Counted from the stretch's first letter, positions 20,937 through 32,798 are shown. The stretch is DNA of 64,000 nucleotides from Anaeramoeba ignava (GCA_028826165.1 JAPDFW010000111.1:1-64000), one strand, 5' to 3'. A program made the numbers and translations. The notes: generated by a model not told the origin, from the sequence alone.

Positions 20937-21290
20937 TTAACATTTTATTACACATTTTATTACACATTTTATTACACATTTTATTACACAATTTATTACA
21001 CAATTTATTACACAATTTATTACAGAATTTATTACAGAATTTATTACACATTTTATTACACATTTTATTACACAATTTATTACACATTTTATTATACATT
21101 TTATTACACAATTTATTACACAATTTATTACACATTTTATTACAGAATTTATTACACAATTTATTACACAATTTATTACACAATTTATTACACAATTTAT
21201 TACACATTTTATTACACAATTTATTACACAATTTATTATACATTTTATTACACAATTTATTACACAATTTATTATATTTATTACAGAATT
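20937..21290. repeat. 12-bp minisatellite TTTATTACACAA
   Basis: About 28 tandem units alternate mainly between TTTATTACACAA and TTTATTACACAT, with TTTATTACAGAA variants. The 12-bp period keeps one minus-strand frame open as a Cys-Asn-Lys peptide, which is an artefact. Confidence 0.93.
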
Positions 21291-21313
21291 TATTTATTAA
21301 TTTATTTATTAAT

Positions 21314-21344
<31 letters not shown>

Positions 21345-21349
21345 TTAAT

Positions 21350-21400
<51 letters not shown>

Positions 21401-21480
21401 TTTTATTTATTTATTTATTTCGGATAAAATTTATTTATAAAATTTTACAAAATTATTTATTTATTTATTTATTTCTTTCA
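21280..21480. repeat. TTTA tetranucleotide repeat
   Basis: A nearly pure (TTTA)n tract with a short interruption around 21420-21450. Confidence 0.92.
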
Positions 21481-21499
21481 TATTTTATTTTAAATTTTG

Positions 21500-22390
21500 T
21501 ATTTATTTATTTGTTTTTTATTTCCAAAAAGAATAATTCCTCATTAATTTCAGATTTAAAGAAAATGAAATTTATTTATTTTTTTATTTAGAAAAGTAAT
21601 TATTTATTAATTTAATTTATATTTTTATTCCTTTAATTTATTTATTAATTTATTCAAGATGGAAAAGAATTTATTAATTTATTTTATTAATTTGATTTAT
21701 TAAACAAGAAGATTTGGGAACAAAAATTGAAAAATTTATTTATTAATTATTTAACATTTTTATTTATAAACAATTAATTTATGTTTTGGAAAATTTATTT
21801 ATTAAAAACAATTAATTTATTTATAAATAAAAATTTAAAAATTTATTTATTAATTTGTTTTTGAAAATCGGATAAAAATTATTTATAAAATTTTTTAGTG
21901 AGAATTCATTTTTTCAAAATTAAAAGATTATGGTATTGTTAATTTTAATTCATGTTTTGAAAATTTAAAAGATTTAAAACAACTAAAAAGAATTTTTCCT
22001 CATTTAAAAGATTAAAAACAAAAAATGAAATTTCAGATTTAATTTAAAAGATTAAAAAAATTAATTCCATGTTTTAAATAAAATTTATGGATTAAAAACA
22101 ATTATTCATGTTTGGAAATAAAATTTAAAAGATTAAAAACAATTAATCATATGTTTTGGAAAGATTAAAAATTTAATAAACTTAAACTTTATAAACAAAA
22201 ATTGAAAAGGAAAGATTAAAAACAATTAATTCATGTTTTGGAAAATTTAAAAGATTAAAAACAATTAATTCCATGTTTTGGAAAATTTAAAAGATTAAAA
22301 ACAATTAATTCATGTTTTGGAAATTTAAAAGATTAAAAACAACTAATTTCATGTTTTTATAAATAAAATTTAAATTTTTATTTTTTTCCA
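21500..22390. repeat. Degenerate A/T repeats; 39-bp unit near 22200-22350
   Basis: The unit GTTTTGGAAAATTTAAAAGATTAAAAACAATTAATTCAT (about 39 bp, shown here as a consensus of variable copies) recurs most clearly at 22215-22350 and more loosely from about 21930. No gene is seen before the ATG at 22440. Confidence 0.6.
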
Positions 22391-22439
22391 TTTTTTTCCT
22401 TTTTTTTCATTTTTTGTTCTTATTTTTAAATTTCTTATA

Positions 22440-24692
22440 ATGCTTTCCCTCAACAAAAATATACACAAAACACAAAGTGAAGGTAAAATTTTAATTTTAA
22501 AATCATTTTAAAAAATTTATTTATCCTTTTCCTTTTTCTTTTTCTTTTTTCAAAAAACAGAAACAGATTTTAGTTCTTTTATAAATATGATCACTTTAAT
22601 GAAAGATAACCCGAAAAATCAAACTATTCAAAAACAGGGTTGTGTTTTTTTAAAAGAAAATTGCAAACATTTCAAAAGTTAAAATTAAAAAATTCAAAAA
22701 TTTTATATTCTTATTCTTATTCTTATTCTTCTTTTTAAATAATTAACAGAAAAGAAAAACGAGAAAATCAAAATTGAAGCAGTTAATGTCATCTCTCAAT
22801 CATTGAACAATTTCTCAAAAAATCCATTTATTCAACAAAATTCAATCTCCTTTTTGATTTCCATTTCACCCAAATTAAGTATTTTTCAAAACCAAAAAAA
22901 AAAAAAATTATTCATCTTTTCAAATAAAAATCAACATTAAAATCTTCTTTTCCAAATTAAGAAAACAAAATTCATATTACCAAACCCAAAATAATTCGAT
23001 TGGTTATCGATGCAATGAAAAAATTCAAAAATCATAAATTCATTCAAGAATTAGGAATCCAATTTTTATCAAATATTATTGAATTATTAAGCAGCAGTAA
23101 ATTTAATCTCAAAATATCATTTGAAAAATATTAATAAATTTCAAATAAAATAGAAAAAAAAATTGATTATCCAAAAATTGATCTAATTCCAACAATTATC
23201 GACACAATGCAAAATTTTTCAAAAAATCCTCAAATCCAAATTTATGGTTGTATTTTTTTAGGAAATTTTATTTTCGAAACAAGAGGTAATAAAATCAAAA
23301 AAATCTAAAATTAAAAATTGAAATCTGAAATTAAAAATTAAAAATTTAAAATTTAGAACAAATCTCTCAAATTCGTAAATTTAAACCAGCCGATTTCATT
23401 ATAAATATACTCAATAATTTTCCAGGAAATCAAGAAGTTCAAAAACATGCATTCAAAAGTTTAGGGAATTTTATTTCTCTTTATGAAGGTAATTTTTTCT
23501 TCATCTCGATTTTGTTCCACATTTTAAAACAACAAAACAAAACAATTCTACTTGTTATTTCAGACATTAAATTTGAAATTAGAAATTTAAAAGGAATCGA
23601 ATTAATTATACAATCAATGAATAAATACACTCAAGATGAATTAATTCAAGAAATTGGATGTTGTAATTTAGCAAACCTTTCTTTTAAAAACAAAAGTAAA
23701 ATATAAATTGGATAATTTTAGAAAATGTTACTCAAAAAAATATAAATGAAAAAAATAATAGAAAATCAAACTGAAATTTCTAAATTAAATGGAATTGAAG
23801 CAATCATCAATGCAATGGAGTCTTTTCCAGAATCTGAATATATCCAAGAATCTGCAAATTGTGCTTTACTTAATAATTCACTCCATTTCCAAAGTATATT
23901 TATTTTCGAAAAGATGAAAAGATTTTTTTTGGTTAATTACTAAATAATAATTTTAAAAAAAAATCAATAGAAAACGCAATCAAAATTGAGAAATTAAATG
24001 GAATTCAATTAATTCTTAATGCAATGAAGAAATTCCCTCTTCATCAAGAAATACAAGATTTAGGATGTTGTAATTTAGCCATTATAAGTTTGAATCGAAA
24101 TGGTGAATAAATCCCAAAAATAATAAAAATAAAAATAATAACAATAATCAAAAATCAAAAATCAAAGATCCAAAAATTAAAATTTTAGCATTGGGTGGAA
24201 TTGAATTAATTATTAAAGCAATGAATGACTTCCCAAATAATCCTGCTATTCAAAGAAATGGATGCGGAGCTTTATGGACTCTTAGCACCCAAGAAAGTAA
24301 AATCAAAAATACAAATTTTTTTCATTTAATTTCTCTAACTAACTTCTTTTCCTAAAAAAGAAAATCAAATTGAAATTTCTAAATTAAATGGAATCGAAAA
24401 AATTATCAATGCAATGAAGTCTTTTCCTAATAATCAAGATATTCAATATGCTGGATGTTGTTCTCTAAACAATATTTCTCTTGTCCCAAGTAAAATCAAC
24501 ACATTTATATTTTTTTTTGTTGTTTTATTCTCATTTCAAATATTTTACTTTTTTTTTTTTTGCAATTTAGGAAACAAAAATGAAATTCTGAAATTTGGAG
24601 GATTTAAAACTATTAAAGATTCATTAGTTATCTTTCCAAATCATTCAGAAATCCAAAAATGGGGATCAATATTTTTGAACAAATTTAACTAA
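22440..24692 (+). CDS. Armadillo-like repeat protein, 12 exons
   Basis: Exons: 22440-22482, 22561-22677, 22750-22878, 22962-23096, 23154-23285, 23357-23488, 23564-23695, 23762-23893, 23971-24102, 24168-24296, 24361-24489, 24571-24692; 487 residues. Every junction is GT...AG and every intron is phase 1. Internal exons are 117-135 nt, six of them exactly 132 nt. Each encodes one ARM-like unit of about 44 residues with a core like GIEAIINAMKSFPNNxxIQxxGCxxLxNLS. ARM arrays form superhelical protein-binding surfaces, so a scaffold or adaptor role is likely; no other domain is present. Introns are short (51-96 bp) for this genome. The start is the first in-frame ATG; exon 1 codes only 14 residues and is the least certain part. 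Confidence 0.82.
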
Positions 24693-24879
24693 ATCAATTT
24701 AACTAAATCAATTCCCAATTATTCCTTTATTTCTTTTTATTTAAATTCGTCAAATGACTAAAAAAAATTTGTTTTTTTGTTGGAATTTTAAAAAGAAATA
24801 AAGAAACAAAATTTAATTTTTACACAAATTAATCAATTCAAGATCCAAAATCAGAACTAATTAAATTTTTTTTTTGAGA

Positions 24880-26289
24880 TTATTTTTTATCATAAGTGAA
24901 AAGTTCAAGTTGTTTAGCGAAATCATTTCGATTTCGATTTTGATTTTGAATTTGAATTTGATTTTGTTTTTGTTTTTGATTTAATAATCTTGAATTTTCT
25001 TCAAGATCACTTGATGATAAAGTAAGATCATTATCTGTAATATTTTTTTTATGATTATTTTTTTTATGATTATTTTTTTTATGATTTTGATTTTGATTTT
25101 GATTTTTATTTTGATTTTTATTTTCATTTTGATTTTCATTTTCATGTTGATTTTCATGTTGATTTTCATTTTCAGGATCACTTATTAAAGATTCATGTTC
25201 CAAATTCGGTTTAGAATCCAATATTGGATTAATCTCAAGAAAACCTTCATCATTCATTTGAGTCACAAAAGCAAATATTTGGATATCAAAAATACGATGA
25301 GAACTTTTCTTTTTTCTATCAGCATAAGCTTGATAACCAAGAAACAAACTAATTGTAATAAAGATGACAATAGCGCCAATATATTGAAGTGGCCAATGTG
25401 GATCTGATTTCAAAAGAAAATGGTCAGAAACCATTGTTGAAGGCAAACGAATACCTTGAATACTTGAATACAAAGCAGCACCGATTAGAACAACCATTTT
25501 AGTTTGTCCTAATCTTGCTACCGCCATTGGACCCAATGTGATTACAATTAAAATAACCCATCCTTCAGTTCCCAAATTTTTAAACACTGTCCAATCTTCT
25601 TTGAGAATAAAAGAAAGAATCAAAGATAAAGGAAAATATAGTTGTTTTTCAAGAATGAGCATAATTTCAACAGGAATTTTATAAGATCTGCATATTTTCT
25701 GTTGGAAAACAAAGTAGAAAGCTGCAGATAAATCGTATGTAACCGCAAGAATAACTGAAACTGTGCTGTTCATATTTTTTGAGGAAGAATTCTCGCTTTT
25801 TTCTGAATCGTCGTTTCCAAATATCATCATCAAACAACCTCCCAAACTCACAACAAAAGAAGGAAGAATAAAACGCGGCAATTCTTTGGAGATTTTTGTG
25901 ATTTTGGAAAGAAAAAAAACAATAAAAGGCATCAATAGCGTTATTGCTTGTATTGTTGAAGGTCTGGATGTTAATTTGAAAGCATAAGCACTTGCGAAAT
26001 TGGCAAGAATCCAGACAAAAGAAGTGAAAATGGAAAGAATCCATATCGATTTGGGATAGCCTGTTAAATATGAGCAAATAAATAGTTTTTTGAATCTGGC
26101 ATTTTTTTTTCTTAACCGATATAATTGTAATATTGGGAAAAAAAATAAGCAAAATAAATTCGTGAATGAAAGTAAAACAAAAGTTCCCATGTTTCCATAT
26201 TTTGGAGATTGAATCCAATTCATAAGTGTTCCATAAACTCCCATGCAAATGTGTATTATCAAAGCTAATAATAAATAGAGTGTAATCAT
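24880..26289 (-). CDS. EamA/DMT-type membrane transporter 1
   Basis: 469 residues, intronless, first of ten tandem paralogues. About ten hydrophobic helices span residues 1-320, with the family's repeated EamA-like halves; conserved spots include RPSTIQAITLLMPF near the fourth helix and DPHWPLQYIGA before the last. EamA/DMT carriers move small organic solutes such as nucleotide-sugars, amino acids or purines; the substrate cannot be told here. The C-terminal tail is long and rich in Asn, Gln, His and Glu, with a possible acidic dileucine signal (EENSRLL) that could sort it to endosomes or lysosomes. Together with transporter 2 it is more diverged than the others and has a less AT-rich core. 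Confidence 0.85.
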   Translation of the reverse strand: MITLYLLLALIIHICMGVYGTLMNWIQSPKYGNMGTFVLLSFTNLFCLFFFPILQLYRLRKKNARFKKLFICSYLTGYPKSIWILSIFTSFVWILANFASAYAFKLTSRPSTIQAITLLMPFIVFFLSKITKISKELPRFILPSFVVSLGGCLMMIFGNDDSEKSENSSSKNMNSTVSVILAVTYDLSAAFYFVFQQKICRSYKIPVEIMLILEKQLYFPLSLILSFILKEDWTVFKNLGTEGWVILIVITLGPMAVARLGQTKMVVLIGAALYSSIQGIRLPSTMVSDHFLLKSDPHWPLQYIGAIVIFITISLFLGYQAYADRKKKSSHRIFDIQIFAFVTQMNDEGFLEINPILDSKPNLEHESLISDPENENQHENQHENENQNENKNQNKNQNQNQNHKKNNHKKNNHKKNITDNDLTLSSSDLEENSRLLNQKQKQNQIQIQNQNRNRNDFAKQLELFTYDKK

Positions 26290-26419
26290 TTAATTAAAAT
26301 AAATTAAAATTAAAATAAATTAAAATTAAAATTAAAATTAAAATTAAAATTAAAGAAAAAAGAAAAATGAAAATCTTTTTTTCTTTGAAAAATATTTTAT
26401 TTTTTTGGATCAAATTAAA

Positions 26420-26520
26420 AATAGAAAATAAACTGATAAAAAAATAGAAAATAAACTGATAAAAAAAATAGAAAATAAACTGATAAAAAAAATAGAAAAT
26501 AAACTGATAAAAAAATTCAA
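26420..26520. repeat. 23-bp tandem repeat between transporters 1 and 2
   Basis: About four copies of AATAGAAAATAAACTGATAAAAA. It lies upstream of transporter 1 and downstream of transporter 2. Confidence 0.85.
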
Positions 26521-26567
26521 GAATTGTTTTTTCTTTTCAAATTATTATAATTGATAAGTTATAATAT

Positions 26568-27818
26568 TTAATTAATAAATTCGTTTACATGAACAGCATC
26601 TTTATCAAAGCCATCGAAATTATCGTCTCGGAAATTATCTTTCTGATCAAATTTTTCATCAGAATCACTCGAAGAAATTTTCTCGATTTTTTTCATACTT
26701 TGTTTAGCATGAAGTTCATTGAGTTCATAATCCTTAAGCAAACCCTCATCCAAAGGGTTAACCATTGTAAATTCATCATCATCCTCTTCGATATAAATAA
26801 AAGTATAAGGATCAAAAACGAAGTGTTTTCCTTTTGTTTTTTTATCAGCAAAAGCTTGGTAACCAAGAAACAAGCTGATTGTAATAAAGACAATAACAGC
26901 ACCAATATATTGAAGTGGCCAATGTGGGTCTTCTTTGAGAACAACATAATCAGAAACCATTGTTGAAGGCAAACGAATACCTTGAACACTCGAATACAAA
27001 GCAGCCCCAATTAGAACAACCATTTTTGCCTGTCCAAATCTTGCTATTGACATTGCCCCCACTGTAATATATATCAAATAAATCCAACCTTTTGTCCCCA
27101 GTGTTTTGTACACATTCCAATCTTGATCGGGGAAGATAAACGAGAAAATTAGGGCCAACGGAACGTATATTTCCTTCTCAGTTAGCAAAAGAACTTCTGC
27201 CGGCACTTTGTGTACTTTGCATACTTTCTGTTGAAGCACAAAAAAACAAGCGGCGGATAAATCAAAAAAAATGGCTAGGCAAATACTGATTATGTTTTTA
27301 ATGTGGGCGTCGTTGTCGCCTTTTTCCTTTGTTTTGTTAACACTCCCGAGTATCATCATGATGCAACCGCCAACTGAAAGAACAAAAGAAGGAAGAATAA
27401 AGCGAGGTAACGTTTTCGCAATTTTTGTTATTTTGGCAAGAAAGAAAACTACAAATGGCATCAATAGTGTGATTGCTTGTATTGTTGATGGATGTGCTGC
27501 TAATTTGAAAGAATAAACACTTGCAAAACTTGCAAAGATCCAAATTGTTGATGTGAAAAAGAATAAAAACCAAACTGATTTCGTTTTTCCTCTTAAATAG
27601 TAAAAAATCGTTGTTCGATAAAATGGGTTTTTTAATCCACGATTCTTGATTAATTGCAAAGTTAAAAAGAAAATTAATCCGGCTAAATTGGATGCAACTA
27701 ATAGTATAAAAACTCCCATTTTCCCATGGTCTGGTGACTGTATCCAATCAAGAAGTGTTGCGTAAAATCCATAACAAACATGAACTACAACAGTTAATAT
27801 TAAATTAACTACAAACAT
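26568..27818 (-). CDS. EamA/DMT-type membrane transporter 2
   Basis: 416 residues with about ten membrane helices to residue 320, including HPSTIQAITLLMPF and DPHWPLQYIGA. The tail is acidic (runs of Asp, Ser and Glu) without long homopolymer repeats. Sequence is clearly related to transporter 1, but codon use is more GC-tolerant than in transporters 3-10, suggesting these two are the older members of the cluster. Confidence 0.85.
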   Translation of the reverse strand: MFVVNLILTVVVHVCYGFYATLLDWIQSPDHGKMGVFILLVASNLAGLIFFLTLQLIKNRGLKNPFYRTTIFYYLRGKTKSVWFLFFFTSTIWIFASFASVYSFKLAAHPSTIQAITLLMPFVVFFLAKITKIAKTLPRFILPSFVLSVGGCIMMILGSVNKTKEKGDNDAHIKNIISICLAIFFDLSAACFFVLQQKVCKVHKVPAEVLLLTEKEIYVPLALIFSFIFPDQDWNVYKTLGTKGWIYLIYITVGAMSIARFGQAKMVVLIGAALYSSVQGIRLPSTMVSDYVVLKEDPHWPLQYIGAVIVFITISLFLGYQAFADKKTKGKHFVFDPYTFIYIEEDDDEFTMVNPLDEGLLKDYELNELHAKQSMKKIEKISSSDSDEKFDQKDNFRDDNFDGFDKDAVHVNEFIN

Positions 27819-28106
27819 TTTTCTCTTTTTTTTTTTTTTTTTTTTAGAACGTAAAAGAAAAAAAAAATGATTTTTTAAAAAATTTGAAATAAAAATTGAA
27901 AATTTTTTTCTTTTGTTTTTCTTCTTTTTATTATTTTAAAAAAGGAATTAATTCTAAAAAAGAAAAAAATAATTGGATTTCTTTTTGTTTTTCTTTTTTA
28001 AAAATTATTTACAAAAGAAAAAAAAAATTTTTTTTGATCATTTTTAAATCATTTCCAAATCTATTTTTATTCTATTTTAATTTCCACTTCTATTCCAATT
28101 TTTATA
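27819..28106. other. A/T-rich spacer, nothing recognised
   Basis: Homopolymer A and T runs upstream of transporter 2, with no gene or ordered repeat. Confidence 0.5.
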
Positions 28107-29175
28107 TATTAATTAAATATTAATTAAATATTAATTAAATATTAATTAAATATTAATTAAATATTTATTAAATATTAATTAAATATTGATTAAATATTAA
28201 TTAAATATTAATTAAATATTGATTAAATATTAATTAAATATTAATTAAATATTGATTAAATATTGATTAAATATTGATTAAATATTAATTAAATATTGAT
28301 TAAATATTGATTAAATATATTAATTAAATATTAATTAAATATTAATTAAATATTAATTAAATATATATTAATTAAATTAAATACCAAATTAAATATTGAT
28401 TAAATAATATTAATTAAATATTAATTAAATATTGATTAAATATTGATTAAATATTAATTAAATATTGATTAAATATTAATTAAATATTAATTAAATATTA
28501 ATTAAATATTAATTAAATATTAATTAAATATTGATTAAATATTAAATATTATTAATTAAATATTAATTAAATATTAATTAAATATTAATTAAATATTAAA
28601 TTAAATATTGATTAAATATTAATTAAATATTAATGATTAAATATTGATTAAATGGCAATTAAATATTAATTAAATATTGATTAAATATTGATTAAATATT
28701 AATTAAATATTAATTAAATATTAATTAAATATTGATTAAATATTAATTAAATATTGATTAAATATTAATTAAATATTGATTAAATATTAATTAAATATTA
28801 ATTAAATATTGATTAAATATTAATTAAATATTAATTAAATATTAATTAAATATTGATTAAATATTGATTAAATATAATTAAATATTGGTAAATTAAATAT
28901 TAATTAAATATTAATATTAATTAAATATTGATTAAATATTAATTAAATATTGATTAAATATTAATTAAATATTAAATTAAATAAAATTGATTAAATATTA
29001 ATTAAATATTAATTAAATATTGATTAAATATTGATTAAATATTGATTAAATATTAATTAAATATTGATTAAATATTAATTAAATATTGATTAAATATTAA
29101 TTAAATATTGATTAAATATTGATTAAATATTGATTAAATATTAATTAAATATTGATTAAATATTTATTAAATAAT
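28107..29175. repeat. 11-bp satellite ATTAATTAAAT / ATTGATTAAAT
   Basis: Nearly 100 units in about 1.07 kb, mixing two forms that differ by one base (ATTAATTAAAT and ATTGATTAAAT), with a few slips. It separates the diverged transporters 1-2 from the close group 3-10. An 11-bp period is close to one helical turn. Confidence 0.93.
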
Positions 29176-29189
29176 TTGTTGGATCATTT

Positions 29190-30359
29190 TCAATTTATTT
29201 TCCCTTTCTCAATAGATACATCAGAATCAATAAAATTATTTTCTGTATCTGATAAACCAGTTTCATAATTTATTCCTGATTTCCCCAAAAGATTTGTTTC
29301 AGAATCATCTTCACTTTCCTCAATAAAAGAAGAAGTTGAAGGATCAAAAAAAGCTTTTTTATTGTTCTTTTTGTTGTTATTTTTGGTTTTCCTTTCCAAA
29401 TAAGCTTGATATCCAAGAAATAAACTAATACTTATAAAAACAATAATAGCTCCAATATATTGAAGTGGCCAATGTGGATTTGCTTTGAGAACAACATAAT
29501 CAGAAACCATTGTTGAAGGTAATCTAATTGCTTGAACAGTTGAATATAAAGCTGCTCCAATTTCAATAACCATTTGTGTTTGTCCTAATCTTGATAAACA
29601 CATTATTCCAATAGTGATATATAACATAAACATCCATCCTTCAACTCCTAAATTCTTAAAAACACCCCAATCTTCTTTTAATATAAATGAAAGTGCTAAT
29701 GTTAATGGAAGATATATTTGACCAATTAAAATCAAAAGAACTTCTGCATTGATTTTATAAGTTCTACATATTTTTTGTTGAAATGAAAAGAAAAATGCTG
29801 CAAAAATATCAAAAAGTATTCCAAGAATAACAGCTACTGTGTTATTTGTGTTTGGAAGTTCATTATCATCTTGTGATTTATTAACTCCAAGTATCATCAT
29901 TAAACATCCTCCAACTGAAATAAAAAAAGCTGGAATAATAAAACGAGGTAATTTTTTGGAAATTTTGAAAACTTTTGAAATGAAAAAAACCATAAAAGGC
30001 ATCAATAAAGATAATCCTTGAATAACTGAAGGATGACTTGCATATCTAAAAGAATAAACAGTTGAAAAATTTGCTAAAACCCAAAATGTTGCAGTAAAAA
30101 ATGTTAATATCCAAGCTGATCTTGGATATCCTTTAAGATGATAACAAATGAATAGTTTGGAAATCTTATTAGGTTCTTTTCTAACGCGAATTAATTGCAT
30201 AGGAACATAAAAAAGCATTCCAATAAAATTTGAAGAAGCGAGTAAAGTAAATATTTGCATTTTCCCATGATTTGGTGATTGAACCCAAGCAAGTATTGTT
30301 GCATAAACTCCATTCATAACATGAAGAACAAAAGTTAAAATCAAATGAAATAAAAACAT
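29190..30359 (-). CDS. EamA/DMT-type membrane transporter 3
   Basis: 389 residues, the shortest of the ten. It belongs to the subgroup that starts MFLFHLILTFVLHVMNGVYA and carries ASHPSVIQGLSLLMPF; transporters 4, 7 and 10 are its closest relatives. The tail after residue 330 is short, acidic and free of simple repeats. It differs from the rest of its subgroup at several membrane positions (LIGQIYLPL, YSTVQAIRLPSTMV). Confidence 0.86.
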   Translation of the reverse strand: MFLFHLILTFVLHVMNGVYATILAWVQSPNHGKMQIFTLLASSNFIGMLFYVPMQLIRVRKEPNKISKLFICYHLKGYPRSAWILTFFTATFWVLANFSTVYSFRYASHPSVIQGLSLLMPFMVFFISKVFKISKKLPRFIIPAFFISVGGCLMMILGVNKSQDDNELPNTNNTVAVILGILFDIFAAFFFSFQQKICRTYKINAEVLLILIGQIYLPLTLALSFILKEDWGVFKNLGVEGWMFMLYITIGIMCLSRLGQTQMVIEIGAALYSTVQAIRLPSTMVSDYVVLKANPHWPLQYIGAIIVFISISLFLGYQAYLERKTKNNNKKNNKKAFFDPSTSSFIEESEDDSETNLLGKSGINYETGLSDTENNFIDSDVSIEKGKIN

Positions 30360-30699
30360 TTTCTTTATCTTATTCTTATTCTTATTACTTTCTATTTTGA
30401 AAATTTTATATTTTTGATTATAATTATTTTTTAAATAATTATGGGGTATTTTTAATTTAAATTTAATTAAATTGTTGTATTTTTTTTTTTTCGAATTAGT
30501 TGTTAATTAATTTTTTCTTTCTAAAAAGAAAAAAATGAAAAAAAAAATTTTTTCGATCATAATTAATTGTTTTTTTTTTTTGTTCATTTAAATGCAAATT
30601 TTAGTCATATTTCTTGAAAAAAATTTTTTCATTTCCTTTTAATTTTAATTTTCATTTTCCTTTTAATTTTAATTTTTTCATTTAATTTTAATTTTAATT

Positions 30700-31953
30700 T
30701 TAATTTTCATTTTGAGTTTGATTTTCTTTCACTTCTTCAGTTTTAGTTTTATTTTCTTCAATTTCTTCCATTTCGTCTTCAATTTCTTTCACATCTTCAA
30801 TTTTAATCTCAATTTTTTTCATTTCATTATTATCAATTTCATCATCTAAATCCTCATTTGGAAAATTTGGATCTTCATTTTCCAAAAGATTTGTCATTGC
30901 GATCTCTTCTTCAGTTTCTTCAATAAAAGAAGAAGTTGAAGGATCAAAAACAGCTCTTTTATTTTTGTTGTTCTTTTTGGTTTTCCTTTCCAAATAAGCT
31001 TGATATCCAAGAAATAAACTAATAGTTATAAAAGAAATAATAGCTCCAATATATTGAAGTGGCCAATGTGGATTTGCTTTGAGTACAAAATAATCTGAAA
31101 TCATTGTTGAAGGTAATCTAACTGCTTGAACACTTGAATATAAAGCTGCTCCAATTTCAATAACCATTTTGGTTTGTCCTAATCTTGATAAACACATTAT
31201 TCCAATAGTGATATATAACATAAACATCCATCCTTCAACTCCTAAATTTTTAAAAACACCCCAATCTTCTTTTAATATAAATGAAAGTGCTAATGTTGAT
31301 GGAATATACATTTGTTTGATTAAAATCAAAAGAACTTCTGCTCGAATTTTATAAGTTCTACATATTTTTTGTTGAAATGAAAAGAAAAATGCTGCAAAAA
31401 TATCAAAAAGTATTGCAAGAGTAATAGCTGCTGTGTTATTTGTGTTTGGAACTTGATTGTTATCTTGTGATTTATTAACTCCAAGTATCATCATTAAACA
31501 TCCTCCAACTGAAATAAAAAAAGCTGGAATAATAAAACGAGGTAATTTTTTGGAAATTTTGAAAACTTTTGAAATGAAAAAAACCATAAAAGGCATTAAT
31601 AAAGATAATCCTTGAATAACTGAAGGATGACTTGCATATCTAAAAGAATAAACAGTTGAAAAATTTGCTAAAACCCAAACTATTGCAGTAAAAAATGTTA
31701 ATATCCAAGCTGATCTTGGATATCCTTTAAGATGATAAAAAATAAACAGTTTGGAAATCTTATTAGGTTCTTTTCTAACATGAAATAATTGCAAAGAAAC
31801 ATAAAAAATCAAACCAATAAAATTTGAAGAAGCGAGTAAAGTAAATGTTCCCATTTTCCCATGATTTGGTGATTGAACCCAAGCAAGTATTGTTGCATAA
31901 ACTCCATTCATAACATGAAGAAAAAAAGTTAAAATCAAATGAAATAAAAACAT
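30700..31953 (-). CDS. EamA/DMT-type membrane transporter 4
   Basis: 417 residues. The membrane region is nearly the same as in transporters 7 and 10, but the C-terminal 90 residues are different: a Glu/Asp/Lys-rich tail in place of their Gly-Asn repeat. The upstream DNA (31954 to about 32750) matches that of transporter 7 (37747 onward), so the gene's 5' part lies inside the larger duplication and its 3' part outside. Confidence 0.86.
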   Translation of the reverse strand: MFLFHLILTFFLHVMNGVYATILAWVQSPNHGKMGTFTLLASSNFIGLIFYVSLQLFHVRKEPNKISKLFIFYHLKGYPRSAWILTFFTAIVWVLANFSTVYSFRYASHPSVIQGLSLLMPFMVFFISKVFKISKKLPRFIIPAFFISVGGCLMMILGVNKSQDNNQVPNTNNTAAITLAILFDIFAAFFFSFQQKICRTYKIRAEVLLILIKQMYIPSTLALSFILKEDWGVFKNLGVEGWMFMLYITIGIMCLSRLGQTKMVIEIGAALYSSVQAVRLPSTMISDYFVLKANPHWPLQYIGAIISFITISLFLGYQAYLERKTKKNNKNKRAVFDPSTSSFIEETEEEIAMTNLLENEDPNFPNEDLDDEIDNNEMKKIEIKIEDVKEIEDEMEEIEENKTKTEEVKENQTQNEN

Positions 31954-32429
31954 TTTCTTATTCTTATCTTTATCTTATTACTTTCTATTTTGAAAATTTT
32001 ATATTTTTGATATTTTCAAAGAATAATTCAATTATTTTCCAAAATAAAAAAATTGTTTGATCAAAAAGAATAAAACAAAACAAACACAAAACCAAACAAA
32101 AAAAAAGAGATGAAAATAATGTTTTTTGGGTTTTTTAATAAAAAAAAAATTTTTGAATTGAATATTTATTATTAATTATTAATTAAATTTGCTTTAAAAT
32201 TTTGATTTATTTTTTTATTATTGGATTAGAATACACTTGGAATTAAAAAAAAAATCAAAAGCAAGATGGTAAAAAAGATTTATATTTTGAAAAAAAACAA
32301 GAAAAGTACAAATAATTAAATAAATAATTAAATAATTTTAATCCATGTTTATTTTTGCTAGATTTTTTCTTTTTGATCAAATTAATTTTTCTAAAAAGAA
32401 AATTTAAACCCCAAAAACAAAAAAAGAAT

Positions 32430-32758
32430 TAAAAATTAAAAATTGAATTAAAATTGAATTAAAATTAAAATTAAAATTGAATTAAAATTAAAATTAAAAT
32501 TAAAATTAAAATTAAAATTAAAATTAAAATTGAATTGAAATTGAATTGAAATTAAATTAAAATTAAAATTGAATTGAAATTGAATTGAAATTAAATTAAA
32601 ATTAAATTGAAATTGAATTAAAATTAAAATTAAAATTGAAATTAAAATTGAATTGAATTAAATTAAAATAAAAATTAAAATTAAAATTAAAATTAAAATT
32701 AAAATTAAAATTGAATTAAAATTGAATTGAAATTGAATTGAACTTAAAATTAAAATTT
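32430..32758. repeat. AATTAAAATTGAATTAAAATT satellite
   Basis: TTAAAA/TTGAAA-type tract downstream of transporter 5, the counterpart of 38220-38440 in the second block; lengths differ. Confidence 0.88.
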
Positions 32759-32798
32759 GGTTTAAAAAAAAAATAGAAAATAAACCAAAAAAAAAAAA

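Noticed and set aside
20932-21267. Minus-strand Cys-Asn-Lys repeat frame, and a CRISPR-like look of the array
   Set aside because: A contiguous 12-bp minisatellite without spacers in a eukaryotic genome; neither a gene nor a CRISPR array.
23702-23761. Using the upstream AG at about 23720 as the start of ARM exon 8
   Set aside because: That choice runs into a TGA after about 17 codons; the AG at 23760-23761 gives the conserved 132-nt phase-1 exon.
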